Shown here: positions 46,628 to 55,736 of the stretch, in pieces
Numbering within the stretch: the stretch's first letter is position 1
How the letters are laid out: each line of letters starts with the position of its first letter
Source of the DNA: an uncultured Desulfovibrionaceae bacterium
GTDB taxonomy: Bacteria > Desulfobacterota > Desulfovibrionia > Desulfovibrionales > Desulfovibrionaceae
Assembly: GCA_944325195.1 (NCBI GenBank)
Contig: CALUZB010000004.1
Coordinates: forward strand, 310,001 to 374,000
DNA: 64,000 nucleotides
Reading direction: 5' to 3'
Translations under genes and position numbers: made by a program
The notes under the pieces: model-generated
Database searches by the model: none
What the model was told of the DNA's origin: nothing
What the model saw: the letters and a program-made list of their open reading frames with translations, nothing else

Positions 46628-47806
46628 ATGTATAAAATTTGCGTGCTTACCGCCACCCGGGCGGAATATGGTCTGCTGCGCTGGCTGATGCAGGATATTC
46701 AGGCAGATCCGGAATTGGCGCTTCAGCTGATTGTTACCGGTGCGCATCTTTCCCCGTTATTTGGTGAAACCTGGCGGGAAATTGAAGCGGACGGATTTAA
46801 GATAGATGCAAAGCTGGAAATGCTCCCGGAACACTCCGGGCTTGCTCAGGAATTGGTGAAAAGCACAGGTAAATGCCTGGAACTGCTGGGGGGAACCCTT
46901 GCTTCACTTCAACCTGATTTGCTTGTCCTGCTGGGAGACCGCTATGAACTTCTGCCGGTATGTACTGCGGCCTTATTACTGGATATACCCATAGCCCATA
47001 TCTCTGGCGGCGACGTCACAGAAGGGGCGATTGACGATGCCGTTCGCCATGCCGTAACCAAGCTTTCCAGCCTGCATCTGGTAAGCTCTGAAGAAGCCCA
47101 ACGCCGGGTGCTTCAACTTGGCGAAGAGCCGGCGCGGGTGTTCTTATGCGGGGGACCGGGCCTGGATAATTTGCGCCGCCTGCCGCAACTGACCCGACAA
47201 GCGCTTGCTGCTGACTTAGGCCTAAATGTGAACAGCGCTTGGGCCTTGTTAACCTATCACCCGGAAACCAGACTTTCAATTGCAGAAAATCTGGATACTT
47301 TGCACAATATTCTGACTGTGCTGGCAAAGCGGGCTGACATTGGACACTTTGAGACCATTGCCACTTATGCCAACGCCGACTTGGGCGGAACAGAAATCAA
47401 TTGCTGCCTGGAGCAGGCCGCCCGGAAAAATGAATGGCTTAAAGTCTGCCCCAACCTGGGACAGTTACGCTATGTGAATATGCTCAGACAGATAAAGTTC
47501 ATGCTGGGCAATTCTTCCAGCGCAATTTTTGAAACTCCGGCTTTGGGATTGCCCGCTGTTAATATCGGTAATCGCCAGAAAGGGCGGCGGCTCACCCCAA
47601 ATATCATCCAGTGTGGTCACTCGGCAGAGGATATAGCCACGGCTGTTGCCAAAGCTGAGGCTCCGTCCTTTTCGGGAAGTTTGCGTGACATAGTCAGCCC
47701 CTACGGCGATGGACATTTCGCGGAAAAAGCCCTGCATGCCTTGAAAACCGGGCTTACCTGGGGCAGAAGGCAGCTCCTGACCAAGCGTTTTATAGACTGC
47801 CCTTAG
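46628..47806 (+). CDS. neuC: UDP-N-acetylglucosamine 2-epimerase (hydrolysing), NeuC-like
   Basis: 392 residues with the N-terminal NeuC signature (CVLTATRAEYGLLRWLM), GDRYELLPVCTAALLLDIPIAHISGGD and a C-terminal UDP-binding region (MLGNSSSAIFETPALGLPAVNIGNRQKGR). NeuC releases ManNAc from UDP-GlcNAc in sialic acid-type synthesis; it may instead feed other nonulosonic acids. No neuA or neuB is near, so pathway partners must lie elsewhere. Follows the aminotransferase by 7 bp. Confidence 0.9.
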   Translation: MYKICVLTATRAEYGLLRWLMQDIQADPELALQLIVTGAHLSPLFGETWREIEADGFKIDAKLEMLPEHSGLAQELVKSTGKCLELLGGTLASLQPDLLVLLGDRYELLPVCTAALLLDIPIAHISGGDVTEGAIDDAVRHAVTKLSSLHLVSSEEAQRRVLQLGEEPARVFLCGGPGLDNLRRLPQLTRQALAADLGLNVNSAWALLTYHPETRLSIAENLDTLHNILTVLAKRADIGHFETIATYANADLGGTEINCCLEQAARKNEWLKVCPNLGQLRYVNMLRQIKFMLGNSSSAIFETPALGLPAVNIGNRQKGRRLTPNIIQCGHSAEDIATAVAKAEAPSFSGSLRDIVSPYGDGHFAEKALHALKTGLTWGRRQLLTKRFIDCP

Positions 47807-47934
47807 CTGTGCTGGTAATAGCGACAGAGCACACTAACCAATCCCTGAATTTTAACCTGGGTTATCAAAAACACTTATCATATACTGGGGCTTCCGCTTC
47901 GGTAAGCACCAAGGGCTGACCTTTCAGTTGGCCA

Positions 47935-48240
47935 TCAACTGCGGCTGTTGAATATGGTTCCTGCTGTGCTGAACGGATCTATTTCCCGCGGACTTTCAGT
48001 GTTGGAGAAAGCAAAGCTGTCCAGACTTTCCTGAGCTACGCTGGCGTGTTCTGCGCTCCGTTGCTCCGCAAGGTTCTTGGCAACAGTAATATCGTTCTCA
48101 ACGTCAGCCGGTTCGGGCCGGGTTATCGGGTCATCGTGTCTTGCGCCCGCACCTTTGGAAATGGTTGGTTGCGGGCTGGAAATGAGCCTGTGTCCTTCGT
48201 AGCTGTTTATACTTTCCAGCATACTTGAGTCGCCTACCAT
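47935..48240 (-). CDS. Unrecognised small protein
   Basis: 101 residues; GGAGGG stands four bases before the ATG at 48240, which is strong support. The product is polar, proline- and acid-containing, without a membrane segment (RLISSPQPTISKGAG; VAKNLAEQRSAEHASVAQES). It may be disordered. Divergent from the gene at 48397; about 128 bp of unassigned sequence follow it. Confidence 0.6.
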   Translation of the reverse strand: MVGDSSMLESINSYEGHRLISSPQPTISKGAGARHDDPITRPEPADVENDITVAKNLAEQRSAEHASVAQESLDSFAFSNTESPREIDPFSTAGTIFNSRS

Positions 48241-48396
48241 TTTACCCTCCAACAATTAAAATTCTCTATAACGGATATATCGGCTAATTCAGAAATGCTT
48301 TAGGGGTGAATAAAAATATCTTGCCTTTCTTGCCATTAATCGCCATGACGTGTATTTTCTGACTGCTTCAACGCAAACATCATTCAGGAGATTACA

Positions 48397-48825
48397 GTGT
48401 CCAACAATAAAAACGATAATGAAATCGAAATCATGGTGGCTGAGCAGGTGGGGTTCGCCTCATCTAAAGACGGCCAGTTTGTACTTATGGAGTGTACGGG
48501 GTCGGATGGAGAAATCAGTCGTGTTGCCATCCCCACTTTAAAAATTCCTTCTCTTGCTTCTGTGCTGTTCAGCGAAGCCCAGAATGCGGCAATGCGACTG
48601 CCCAATGCAGAAGTAATTCAGGCTGCGGCTGAAGCCCTGCAGGCCGAGGGTGGAAAACCGCTGCTGGTTACCGGCATGAAACTTACCCAAGACAGTTCTG
48701 ACTTGTTGGTGGGGCTTGGCTTTACAGTAATGCGTCTGTCTTTGAGCAATGAGGCCAGACAGGAAATCAAGCGTTGTGTGAAAGCCATTCGCCGCAAGCA
48801 GTCAGATCGGGATGAAGACGAATAG
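48397..48825 (+). CDS. Unrecognised protein before 5-formyltetrahydrofolate cyclo-ligase
   Basis: 142 residues from a GTG with AGGAG six bases upstream. Mixed alpha/beta, with an N-terminal strand region (GFASSKDGQFVLMECTGSDG) and a basic C-terminal tail. Not recognised. Overlaps the next gene by 14 bases, so they are co-translated. Confidence 0.72.
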   Translation: MSNNKNDNEIEIMVAEQVGFASSKDGQFVLMECTGSDGEISRVAIPTLKIPSLASVLFSEAQNAAMRLPNAEVIQAAAEALQAEGGKPLLVTGMKLTQDSSDLLVGLGFTVMRLSLSNEARQEIKRCVKAIRRKQSDRDEDE

Positions 48826-49444
48826 CTCCAGCAACAATTTATCGCAGCTTTCAGAGGACAAACGTCTTCTGCGCGGGCAAATGCTCAGCTTGCGCAAGGA
48901 ATTTCTCCAACGTGGCTGGAGTGAAGCTTCCCTAGCAGCCCAAAGGCACATTCTAAATCTACCGGCCTGGAGACACGCGCGTCAGGTGCTACTGTACGCC
49001 GCCGTGCGGGGAGAGTTAGACACAGGACTGCTGTTTGCACACGCAATTGAAGCTGGGAAGCAGGTGTTGTTTCCCCGCTGCATTTCTCCTGTTGTGGGGG
49101 ATTCTTGCGGCCGCATGGAACTGGCTTTTTGTGCAGGCGCCCACCAGCTGATTCCCGGCTCATATCAAATACCGGAGCCTGACCCGGCGGTCTGCCCGGG
49201 CGTAGAGACAGTCGATCTTGCTCTTGATTTAGCGCTGATTCCTGGGGTTGCGTTCTCCAGAACCGGGGAGCGTCTGGGGTATGGGGGCGGCTATTATGAC
49301 CGTTTTTTTGCTGATAACCGTTCATCAGGCTGTATATTTATAGGGTTTTGCGCAAGCTTCCAGTTACTCGACAGCCTCCCCTCAGCGGAATGGGATGTAA
49401 AAGTTGATGCGGTATGCACGGAAAACGGGGTGATTTTTATATAG
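48812..49444 (+). CDS. 5-formyltetrahydrofolate cyclo-ligase
   Basis: 210 residues converting 5-formyl-THF to 5,10-methenyl-THF with ATP. The family motif shows in KRLLRGQMLSLRKEF and in the C-terminal PGVAFSRTGERLGYGGGYYDRFF. In E. coli this gene (ygfA) follows 6S RNA, but I found no 6S-like structure next to this one. Confidence 0.92.
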   Translation: MKTNSSSNNLSQLSEDKRLLRGQMLSLRKEFLQRGWSEASLAAQRHILNLPAWRHARQVLLYAAVRGELDTGLLFAHAIEAGKQVLFPRCISPVVGDSCGRMELAFCAGAHQLIPGSYQIPEPDPAVCPGVETVDLALDLALIPGVAFSRTGERLGYGGGYYDRFFADNRSSGCIFIGFCASFQLLDSLPSAEWDVKVDAVCTENGVIFI

Positions 49445-49584
49445 AAACCGGCTGTTCCGCAAGCATTGTGCCACTCGACATTTATGAAGTGGTTAAGTAT
49501 AGTAATCCGAATTCAGAGTATTTCTTATTTGTAATGCTTCTTTGACTCTGAAAACAGACCGCCGCCATACCGGCTAACGCAATT

Positions 49585-49621
49585 ATCTGTATTGACAGAT
49601 GTCAAAGCAGGAGTCCTGCTT
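49585..49621. promoter_or_regulatory. Three overlapping dyads upstream of hisD
   Basis: ATCTGT-N4-ACAGAT (49585-49600), TTGACA-GA-TGTCAA (49592-49605) and AAGCAGGA-G-TCCTGCTT (49605-49621) follow one another about 65 bp before hisD. TTGACA could also be a -35 box. They may be operator sites or an RNA hairpin; no factor can be named. Confidence 0.4.
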
Positions 49622-49685
49622 AAGATTGCAAATCTCAAAATCAATCTGATTGAGAATAACCCGACAGGCAAAAGAGGTGTGACCG

Positions 49686-51020
49686 ATGCCGTGCAGAGTG
49701 TTTGAGTTTTCCAGCCCGGACCAGTGGAATGAGCTGGCTGGTGTTCTTCAGAAACGCAACACGGAAAACCCGAAAATTGAATCCGCAGTAGTGGAAATCA
49801 TCCGTCAGGTTCGGGAGCGGGGCGACGATGCTCTGGTTGAATATTCACGCCGGTTCGACTGCCCTGATTTCCGGATTACAGACCTTAAAGTACCCTATAA
49901 ACAACTGAGAGATGCTGCGCTGGCCATCAGTGAGGAAGACAGCCTGCTGATTGAGGAAGCGGTTGGGAACATTCGCGCTTTTCATGCGGCTCAGGTTGAA
50001 CGCTCCTGGTTCAGAACCTCGCCGGCGGGCAATATTATCGGTCAGGAAGTCAAGCCTGTGTCTGCAGCCGGTTTATACATTCCGGGCGGCCAAGGCGGCA
50101 ACACTTCGCTTATTTCCACCCTGCTGATGACTGCAATTCCGGCTTTGGAAGCCGGGGTAAAGCGGGTAGTGGTTGTCTCGCCGCCGGGAGCAGATGGGAA
50201 ATTGAACAAATACCTGCTTGCAACCGCTCATATTCTGGGCATATCTGAAGTTTACGCCGTGGGCAGCGCTTGGGCCGTGGCTGCGCTTGCTTTCGGTACA
50301 AACAGCATTGCCCCTGTGGATGTGATTGCAGGGCCGGGAAATATTTACGTTACCTGCGCCAAGCGCTTGGTTTCCGGCAGAGTGGGCATTGACATGCTGG
50401 CCGGGCCAAGTGAAATCTTAATCATTGCAGATGAGGCGGCCTCTCCCGCCTTGGTTGCGGCCGACATGCTCTCCCAGGCGGAACACGATCCTATGGCATC
50501 GGCTGTGTGCATATCCGAGTCGGGTAAATTACTGAAGGATATTGCAGCAGAGCTGGAAAAGCTGCTTGCCGGCCTGCCCAGAGCTGAAATAGCTGAATCC
50601 TCATTAAAGAATTGGGGAGCGCTGGTCAAGGTTGAAGACCTTGACCAGGCGGTGGGCCTGGCCAATCTGATTGCTCCGGAACATCTGGAGTTGATGATTG
50701 CAAACCCATGGGATCTGCTGGGCAAAGTGCAGAATGCCGGTGCAGTTTTTCTTGGCGCCAACACGCCTGAAGCTATGGGAGATTATTTTGCCGGTCCCAA
50801 CCATGTTCTGCCCACCATGGGCACAGCGCGTTTTTCATCCTCCCTGTCTGTACAGACTTTTTGCAAGCGAATTAATGTTATCTATTCCTCTGCTCAATAT
50901 GCGGAAGCATCAGCCCCTAAAATCGCCCGCCTGGCAAGACTGGAGGGGCTTGAAGCCCATGCGCGTTCGGCAGAGCTGAGATCTGTCCCCAAACCTCAAA
51001 CCGGCATAAGTAAGGAGTGA
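49686..51020 (+). CDS. hisD: Histidinol dehydrogenase
   Basis: 444 residues; oxidises histidinol to histidine in two NAD-dependent steps, with zinc. Seen: AGLYIPGGQGG, DVIAGPGNIYVTCAKR, GPSEILIIADEAASPALVAADMLSQAEHDP and NHVLPT. GAGG stands before the ATG. Followed three bases later by fabI; no other his gene is in the window. Confidence 0.96.
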   Translation: MPCRVFEFSSPDQWNELAGVLQKRNTENPKIESAVVEIIRQVRERGDDALVEYSRRFDCPDFRITDLKVPYKQLRDAALAISEEDSLLIEEAVGNIRAFHAAQVERSWFRTSPAGNIIGQEVKPVSAAGLYIPGGQGGNTSLISTLLMTAIPALEAGVKRVVVVSPPGADGKLNKYLLATAHILGISEVYAVGSAWAVAALAFGTNSIAPVDVIAGPGNIYVTCAKRLVSGRVGIDMLAGPSEILIIADEAASPALVAADMLSQAEHDPMASAVCISESGKLLKDIAAELEKLLAGLPRAEIAESSLKNWGALVKVEDLDQAVGLANLIAPEHLELMIANPWDLLGKVQNAGAVFLGANTPEAMGDYFAGPNHVLPTMGTARFSSSLSVQTFCKRINVIYSSAQYAEASAPKIARLARLEGLEAHARSAELRSVPKPQTGISKE

Positions 51021-51023
51021 ATT

Positions 51024-51788
51024 ATGTTGCTGAAAGACAAGAAGGCGGCCATTTTCGGCGTTGCCAACAATAAAAGCATAGCCTACGGCATTTCCAAGGA
51101 ATTTAAAAATCAGGGCGCCCGCCTTTGCTTCAGCTATGTGGGCGAAGCTATTCAGAAACGGGTTGAGCCGATTTCAGAAGAGCTTGGCGGCGACTTCACC
51201 TTCCCTTGTGACGTGTCGTCTGATGAGAGTATTGCTGAAGCGGCTGCCCGCGTAAAGCAGGAGTGGGGGAACCTTGATGTGCTGGTGCATTCTGTGGCTT
51301 TCGCCAACCGTGAAGATTTGCAGGGCCGCTTCCTCGACACTTCCCGCGACGGCTTTAAGCTGGCCCTGGATATATCCGCCTACTCCCTGGTGGCTTTATG
51401 CCGCGCTTTTGAAGGTATGTTTAATCCGGGGGCCTCAATCATCACTTTGACTTACTACGGCTCCACCAAGGTAATCACCAATTATAACGTAATGGGCGTG
51501 GCCAAGGCAGCTCTGGATTGCTCCATGCGCTATCTGGCCGGCGAACTGGGCCCGAAAAATATCAGAATCAACGCTATCAGTGCGGGCCCCATTCGCACTC
51601 TGGCCGCTTCAGCGGTGCATGGAATGCGCGACCTGCTTTCTGAACTGGCTGAAAAGGCCCCCTTGCGCCGCAATGTAAGCATTGAAGATGTAGGCGGCCT
51701 TGCCGCATTTCTGGCCAGCGATCTGGCCTCCGGCGTAACCGGTGACACAATCTTTGTTGATGCTGGCTATAACATCATGGGAGTTTAA
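51024..51788 (+). CDS. fabI: Enoyl-ACP reductase FabI
   Basis: 254-residue SDR of fatty acid synthesis II, last reduction step. FGVANNKSIAYGI binds NADH; Tyr144, Tyr154 and Lys161 match the FabI Y-x6-K active site; SAGPIRTLAAS follows. AAGGAG lies before the ATG. Operon with hisD, ending at a strong terminator. Confidence 0.96.
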   Translation: MLLKDKKAAIFGVANNKSIAYGISKEFKNQGARLCFSYVGEAIQKRVEPISEELGGDFTFPCDVSSDESIAEAAARVKQEWGNLDVLVHSVAFANREDLQGRFLDTSRDGFKLALDISAYSLVALCRAFEGMFNPGASIITLTYYGSTKVITNYNVMGVAKAALDCSMRYLAGELGPKNIRINAISAGPIRTLAASAVHGMRDLLSELAEKAPLRRNVSIEDVGGLAAFLASDLASGVTGDTIFVDAGYNIMGV

Positions 51789-51809
51789 AATCCGGAGAGT
51801 TGGTAGGTT

Positions 51810-51843
51810 AAGCCGCCCCTAATCAGGGCGGCTTCTGATTTTA
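51810..51843 (+). terminator. Terminator of fabI
   Basis: AAGCCGCCC (51810-51818) pairs with GGGCGGCTT (51826-51834), loop of seven bases, then CTGATTTTA. It also stands near the end of the convergent arginase-family gene. Confidence 0.85.
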
Positions 51844-51886
51844 TGACATCCGGAACTTAATCCGCTTTATGGAGCCCTATTCCATA

Positions 51887-52771
51887 CTATTTCATAAACG
51901 GGAACTGTTCCATCATCTTTTTCAAGTTGCGCGCATCCCACGGCATATGTTCCGCAAAGCTGAAACCGACTACATCGACAATCGCAGAAACATCCTTAAT
52001 CAGGCGCGTTGCCTGCGGAATGGTAAGTTTCCCCAAGACCGTATTAAATTGCACCCCCTCTGGATTGCGGGTTAATTGGGAATAAAAATACGTTGGGTCA
52101 AGCACATCCAGGTCAAAGTGGATAGCGATATGTTCAAACTTATTATCCCGTAACCAGCAAAGAACCGCCTCGCTGCTCTCAGCCACGGCCGTAGACGGAA
52201 GCACCCGCAAGCCCATTTCCTTAACAATTCCTTCTTCCCCGGGATTGTTGTAAGCATCTACTCCAACAATCATTACTTGCTCGGGTTGAAGATGAGGTTT
52301 TACCTCTTCAGCGAAAACCGGATCGCCGCCGCCAAGCAGGTTGCCAAGCACCATCGCATGTTCGCGGTCATGCTCTTTCGGAGTGGAAATATCAGGGTGA
52401 GCATCCAGCCACAGAAAGCCAATCCGGCCGGCATAACGTTCATTCAGGTAGGCAAACGGGGCTTGAGAGACCAGGCAGTCGCCACCGAACATAATTATTC
52501 TGTCCGGAGAATGCTCCTCGATAATTTTTCGTGCAGCCTGCATCTGGCGAAGCACCACTTCCTGCTGAATAACGCCGTTTTGTTTGAGCCCGGCAGTTGC
52601 ATGATGCTCCACAGGCACTTCCAGAATGGGAGAGTCGCTTTTCGGGGCAAGAAATGCTAAAAGCCGTGCTCCCAGCGGATACAACTCCCTGGTGGAAGGC
52701 GGGAGATCGTAATCTCCACCTTGCCATTGCGGCATAAGAAGCCGAAGGGTTTTCTGTTTTTTTTCGATCAC
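51887..52771 (-). CDS. Arginase/agmatinase-family protein with GGDC motif
   Basis: 294 residues of the ureohydrolase fold. Metal motifs: GGDC at 96-99 (Cys99 where the family normally has His), DAHPD at 123-127, and DLDVLDP with Asp220, Asp222 and Asp225. Substrates in the family are arginine, agmatine, guanidinobutyrate or formimidoylglutamate. The changed ligand may alter metal or activity. Start at a GTG (52771) with GAGG eight bases upstream. Alone on its strand. Confidence 0.83.
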   Translation of the reverse strand: MIEKKQKTLRLLMPQWQGGDYDLPPSTRELYPLGARLLAFLAPKSDSPILEVPVEHHATAGLKQNGVIQQEVVLRQMQAARKIIEEHSPDRIIMFGGDCLVSQAPFAYLNERYAGRIGFLWLDAHPDISTPKEHDREHAMVLGNLLGGGDPVFAEEVKPHLQPEQVMIVGVDAYNNPGEEGIVKEMGLRVLPSTAVAESSEAVLCWLRDNKFEHIAIHFDLDVLDPTYFYSQLTRNPEGVQFNTVLGKLTIPQATRLIKDVSAIVDVVGFSFAEHMPWDARNLKKMMEQFPFMK

Positions 52772-52960
52772 TTCTTTTACCTCTCATTCTTACTTGTGCA
52801 ACAGGAAGACATCTGCTTACTTTAATTACTTTTAATATAAGCAGACACAAGCTGTCAAACGGGTTTTGTCAAACATTACAGGTCTTGGCTAAGACAACAC
52901 CGGCGCGCGCAGTCCGGCCCAAGCCTGTGTAACCGGCATCCCATTGGAAAAAGATTTGGC

Positions 52961-52991
52961 TTGACTCTATACCAGGTATAGAGAGTAAGCC
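52961..52991 (+). promoter_or_regulatory. MerR-type promoter 1 upstream of the metal ATPase
   Basis: TTGACT (52961-52966) and TAAGCC (52986-52991) are separated by 19 bases, the overlong spacer of MerR-activated promoters. The 9+1+9 dyad at 52965-52983 (CTCTATACC-A-GGTATAGAG) fills the spacer as in ZntR and CadR sites. The -10 box is poor. Confidence 0.75.
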
Positions 52992-53034
52992 TTTCCTGAA
53001 AGGCGGAAAATGCAAGAATAAAGTTCCTGAACAC

Positions 53035-53065
53035 TTGACTCTATATTAACTATAGGCACTAAATA
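53035..53065 (+). promoter_or_regulatory. MerR-type promoter 2 upstream of the metal ATPase
   Basis: TTGACT (53035-53040), a 19-base spacer and TAAATA (53060-53065). The spacer holds CTATA-N5-TATAG, a less complete dyad sharing the core of the first site. It is the better promoter of the two, 50 bases before the ATG at 53115. Confidence 0.75.
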
Positions 53066-53114
53066 AAAGTCAGATCCCCGGATAAGTAATGACACTAACA
53101 TGCGGAGAGACAAT

Positions 53115-55736
53115 ATGAGTAGTGATGCAACTTTTTTGTGTTCCTGCGGCTCTTTTCACCCTGTGGGGTTTATTTGCGGAAATAGCGGGTTTGGACAAGT
53201 ACGAAATAAAAAAGCGGCTGTTCCGGAGTGCTCCCACGAGCCTGAACATGAAGAACTCTGTGCTGAACCTGCTTCAGAGCACAATTCTCATGCCCATGCT
53301 CTTGACTGCACTGTGGATATGAAGGCTGTTTCTGCAGAGCAACCTGGTCTGGAGCAGGCCCCAGCCATACAGGCTGTTTACCATATTGCAAATATGGACT
53401 GCCCTTTGGAAGAGATGCTTATCCGTAAAAAGCTAGCCACAGTTCCCGGTATCATCGCTCTTGAATTTAATCTCATGCAAAGGCTGCTTACAGTCCGGCA
53501 TATGCTTTCAGATACAAAGTCGATAGAATCCGCCCTGGAAAGCATTGCCATGACTGCGGAGCCCATTTACGAAAATCAGGGAACTGTAGCTGTATTTTCC
53601 ATTAACGGTATGGATTGCCCGGTAGAAGAAAACCTGATCCGGAGCAAGCTTGCTGCAGTGCCCGGGGTACTTTCCTTCCGCTTCAATCTCATGCAGCGCA
53701 CGCTCCAGGTTCAGCATGAACCGTCGGCGCTTTCGGCCATTTCCGCCGCACTGAACTCTCTTGACATGGACGCAAAGTTGCTGACTACGCAGGCAGAAAC
53801 TCCTGCGGTGAGCTCCGAGCCCAAAATCCCTTGGAAAAAACTAGCTGCCGCCGGTGTATTCGCTGCCCTGTCGGAAGGGTTTGAACTTATACATGAGTGG
53901 GGGGCCAGACCTCTGGGTATGGACCTGTCTACCTGGAACATCGGCGGATATACGGTTCTTGACTATCTCCCTCTCATCTTCGCGGTTATCGCCATTGCCC
54001 TGGGCGGTCTGACGACTTATAAAAAAGGCTGGCTGGCTGTTTCCAACTTCAACCTGAACATCAACGCACTGATGTCTGTAGCTGTTACAGGAGCGGTTAT
54101 CATCGGGCAGTACCCGGAAGCGGCCATGGTTATGGTCTTGTTCAACTTATCTGAAACCATTGAAGCCAAGGCTCTGGACAAAGCACGCAACGCCATTAAA
54201 GGGCTTCTCGCGCTAGCACCTGACACGGCCACCGTGTTGCAGCCGGACGGAACATGGGAAGAAACGGATATCCGTAAAGTATCGATAGGTAGTCGGGTAC
54301 GAGTGAAACCCGGCGAGAAAATTGCTCTCGACGGTATTGTGCTGACAGGACAGTCAACGGTCAATCAAGCGCCTATCACCGGAGAAAGTATGCCGGTGGA
54401 AAAGAAAGCGGGCGATACTGTTTACGCCGGAACCATCAATGAAACCGGCTCTTTTGAATTTGAAGCAACTGCCGCAGCCACAGATTCAACTCTGGCACGG
54501 ATTATCCATGCCGTGGAAGAGGCGCAGGGCAGCCGCGCTCCCATGCAGCGCTTTGTGGATACTTTTGCCAGATACTACACTCCCGCCGTCTTTCTGACTT
54601 CCGTGCTGGCCGGAGTTATTCCACCGTTATTCATGGCGGCGGAATGGTTGCCGTCTGTCTATACGGCGTTGGTCATTCTGGTAATCGGGTGTCCATGCGC
54701 CCTGGTTATTTCCACGCCGGTCAGCATTGTCAGCGGCATGACCGCAGCTACTCGTTACGGGATCCTGATTAAGGGCGGCATGTTTCTTGAACAAGGCCGG
54801 CTTCTCAAATGGCTGGCCCTGGATAAAACCGGCACAATCACTTACGGCAAACCTCGTCAAACCGATTTTGTCCGGGTAGGGGAAATGCCGAAAAGAGACA
54901 TCATTGAGCTGGCAGCCGGTCTTGCCGCCCGCTCCGATCACCCTGTATCCAAGGCAGTTGCTCAAGCTGCAATGGAATCCGGCGTCCAACCGAAAGCAGT
55001 GGAAGCCGTTGAGGCTATTCCCGGACGGGGGGTGAGCGGTATTGTTAGCGGTAAAAAGTGGTACTTGGGCAATTACAGGCTGGTGAAAGAGTTAAAACAA
55101 AACTCCAGCCAGATTGAAGAACAGATTTTCAGCTTGGAGCGACAAGGAAAAACAGTGGTAGCCCTGATTGGCCGGAAGGGAATTCAAGGCTTGTTTGCTG
55201 TTGCCGATACGGTTAAGGAAAGCAGCTTTGAGGCCGTAAAAGAGCTGAAAAAGCTTGGCGTAAAAACCATAATGTTAACCGGCGACAACGAACACACGGC
55301 AGAAGCCATTGCCCGCCAGGTGGGCGTGTCTGACTTCAGAGCAAATCTGCTTCCTGAAGACAAGCTCTCCATCATTGAACAACTGGAGCAGCGCGGCGAG
55401 AAAGTAGGCATGGTCGGCGACGGCATTAATGATGCTCCAGCTCTGGCCAAAGCGCATGTGGGGTTCGCTATGGCCGGAAGCGGCACAGACACGGCCATAG
55501 AGACCGCTGATGTAGCCCTTATGGATGACGACTTGCGGAAAGTTCCCCGCTTTATCCGTCTGTCCAGAGCAACTTACGCCATTCTGGTGCAGAATATCAT
55601 TCTGGCTTTAAGCGTGAAGGCTCTTTTCTTCACCCTGACCTTTACCGGCAACGCGACTATGTGGCTGGCCGTTTTTGCCGATGTGGGCACGGCGCTTCTG
55701 GTTGTGGCCAATGGGCTGCGGGCAATGCGTAAATAA
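53115..55736 (+). CDS. Zn/Cd/Pb-type P1B ATPase with two HMA domains
   Basis: 873 residues, an inner-membrane metal exporter. The N-terminal Cys/His-rich stretch (about 35-65: PECSHEPEHEELC, HNSHAHALDC) precedes two HMA domains (about 88-150 and 158-220) whose metal motif is MDCP with a single Cys each (Cys96, Cys168). Membrane motif Cys526-Pro-Cys528, phosphorylated Asp570 in DKTGT, HP motif in SDHPVSK, and GDGINDAPAL are all in place. The ATG at 53115 has GGAGAG upstream. Two MerR-type promoters precede it. Zn, Cd and Pb cannot be told apart. Confidence 0.94.
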   Translation: MSSDATFLCSCGSFHPVGFICGNSGFGQVRNKKAAVPECSHEPEHEELCAEPASEHNSHAHALDCTVDMKAVSAEQPGLEQAPAIQAVYHIANMDCPLEEMLIRKKLATVPGIIALEFNLMQRLLTVRHMLSDTKSIESALESIAMTAEPIYENQGTVAVFSINGMDCPVEENLIRSKLAAVPGVLSFRFNLMQRTLQVQHEPSALSAISAALNSLDMDAKLLTTQAETPAVSSEPKIPWKKLAAAGVFAALSEGFELIHEWGARPLGMDLSTWNIGGYTVLDYLPLIFAVIAIALGGLTTYKKGWLAVSNFNLNINALMSVAVTGAVIIGQYPEAAMVMVLFNLSETIEAKALDKARNAIKGLLALAPDTATVLQPDGTWEETDIRKVSIGSRVRVKPGEKIALDGIVLTGQSTVNQAPITGESMPVEKKAGDTVYAGTINETGSFEFEATAAATDSTLARIIHAVEEAQGSRAPMQRFVDTFARYYTPAVFLTSVLAGVIPPLFMAAEWLPSVYTALVILVIGCPCALVISTPVSIVSGMTAATRYGILIKGGMFLEQGRLLKWLALDKTGTITYGKPRQTDFVRVGEMPKRDIIELAAGLAARSDHPVSKAVAQAAMESGVQPKAVEAVEAIPGRGVSGIVSGKKWYLGNYRLVKELKQNSSQIEEQIFSLERQGKTVVALIGRKGIQGLFAVADTVKESSFEAVKELKKLGVKTIMLTGDNEHTAEAIARQVGVSDFRANLLPEDKLSIIEQLEQRGEKVGMVGDGINDAPALAKAHVGFAMAGSGTDTAIETADVALMDDDLRKVPRFIRLSRATYAILVQNIILALSVKALFFTLTFTGNATMWLAVFADVGTALLVVANGLRAMRK

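Noticed and set aside
47807-49685. 6S RNA next to the 5-formyltetrahydrofolate cyclo-ligase gene
   Set aside because: The neighbourhood is the E. coli one for ssrS-ygfA, but I could not fold a long rod with a central bubble from the flanking gaps; only short dyads are present.
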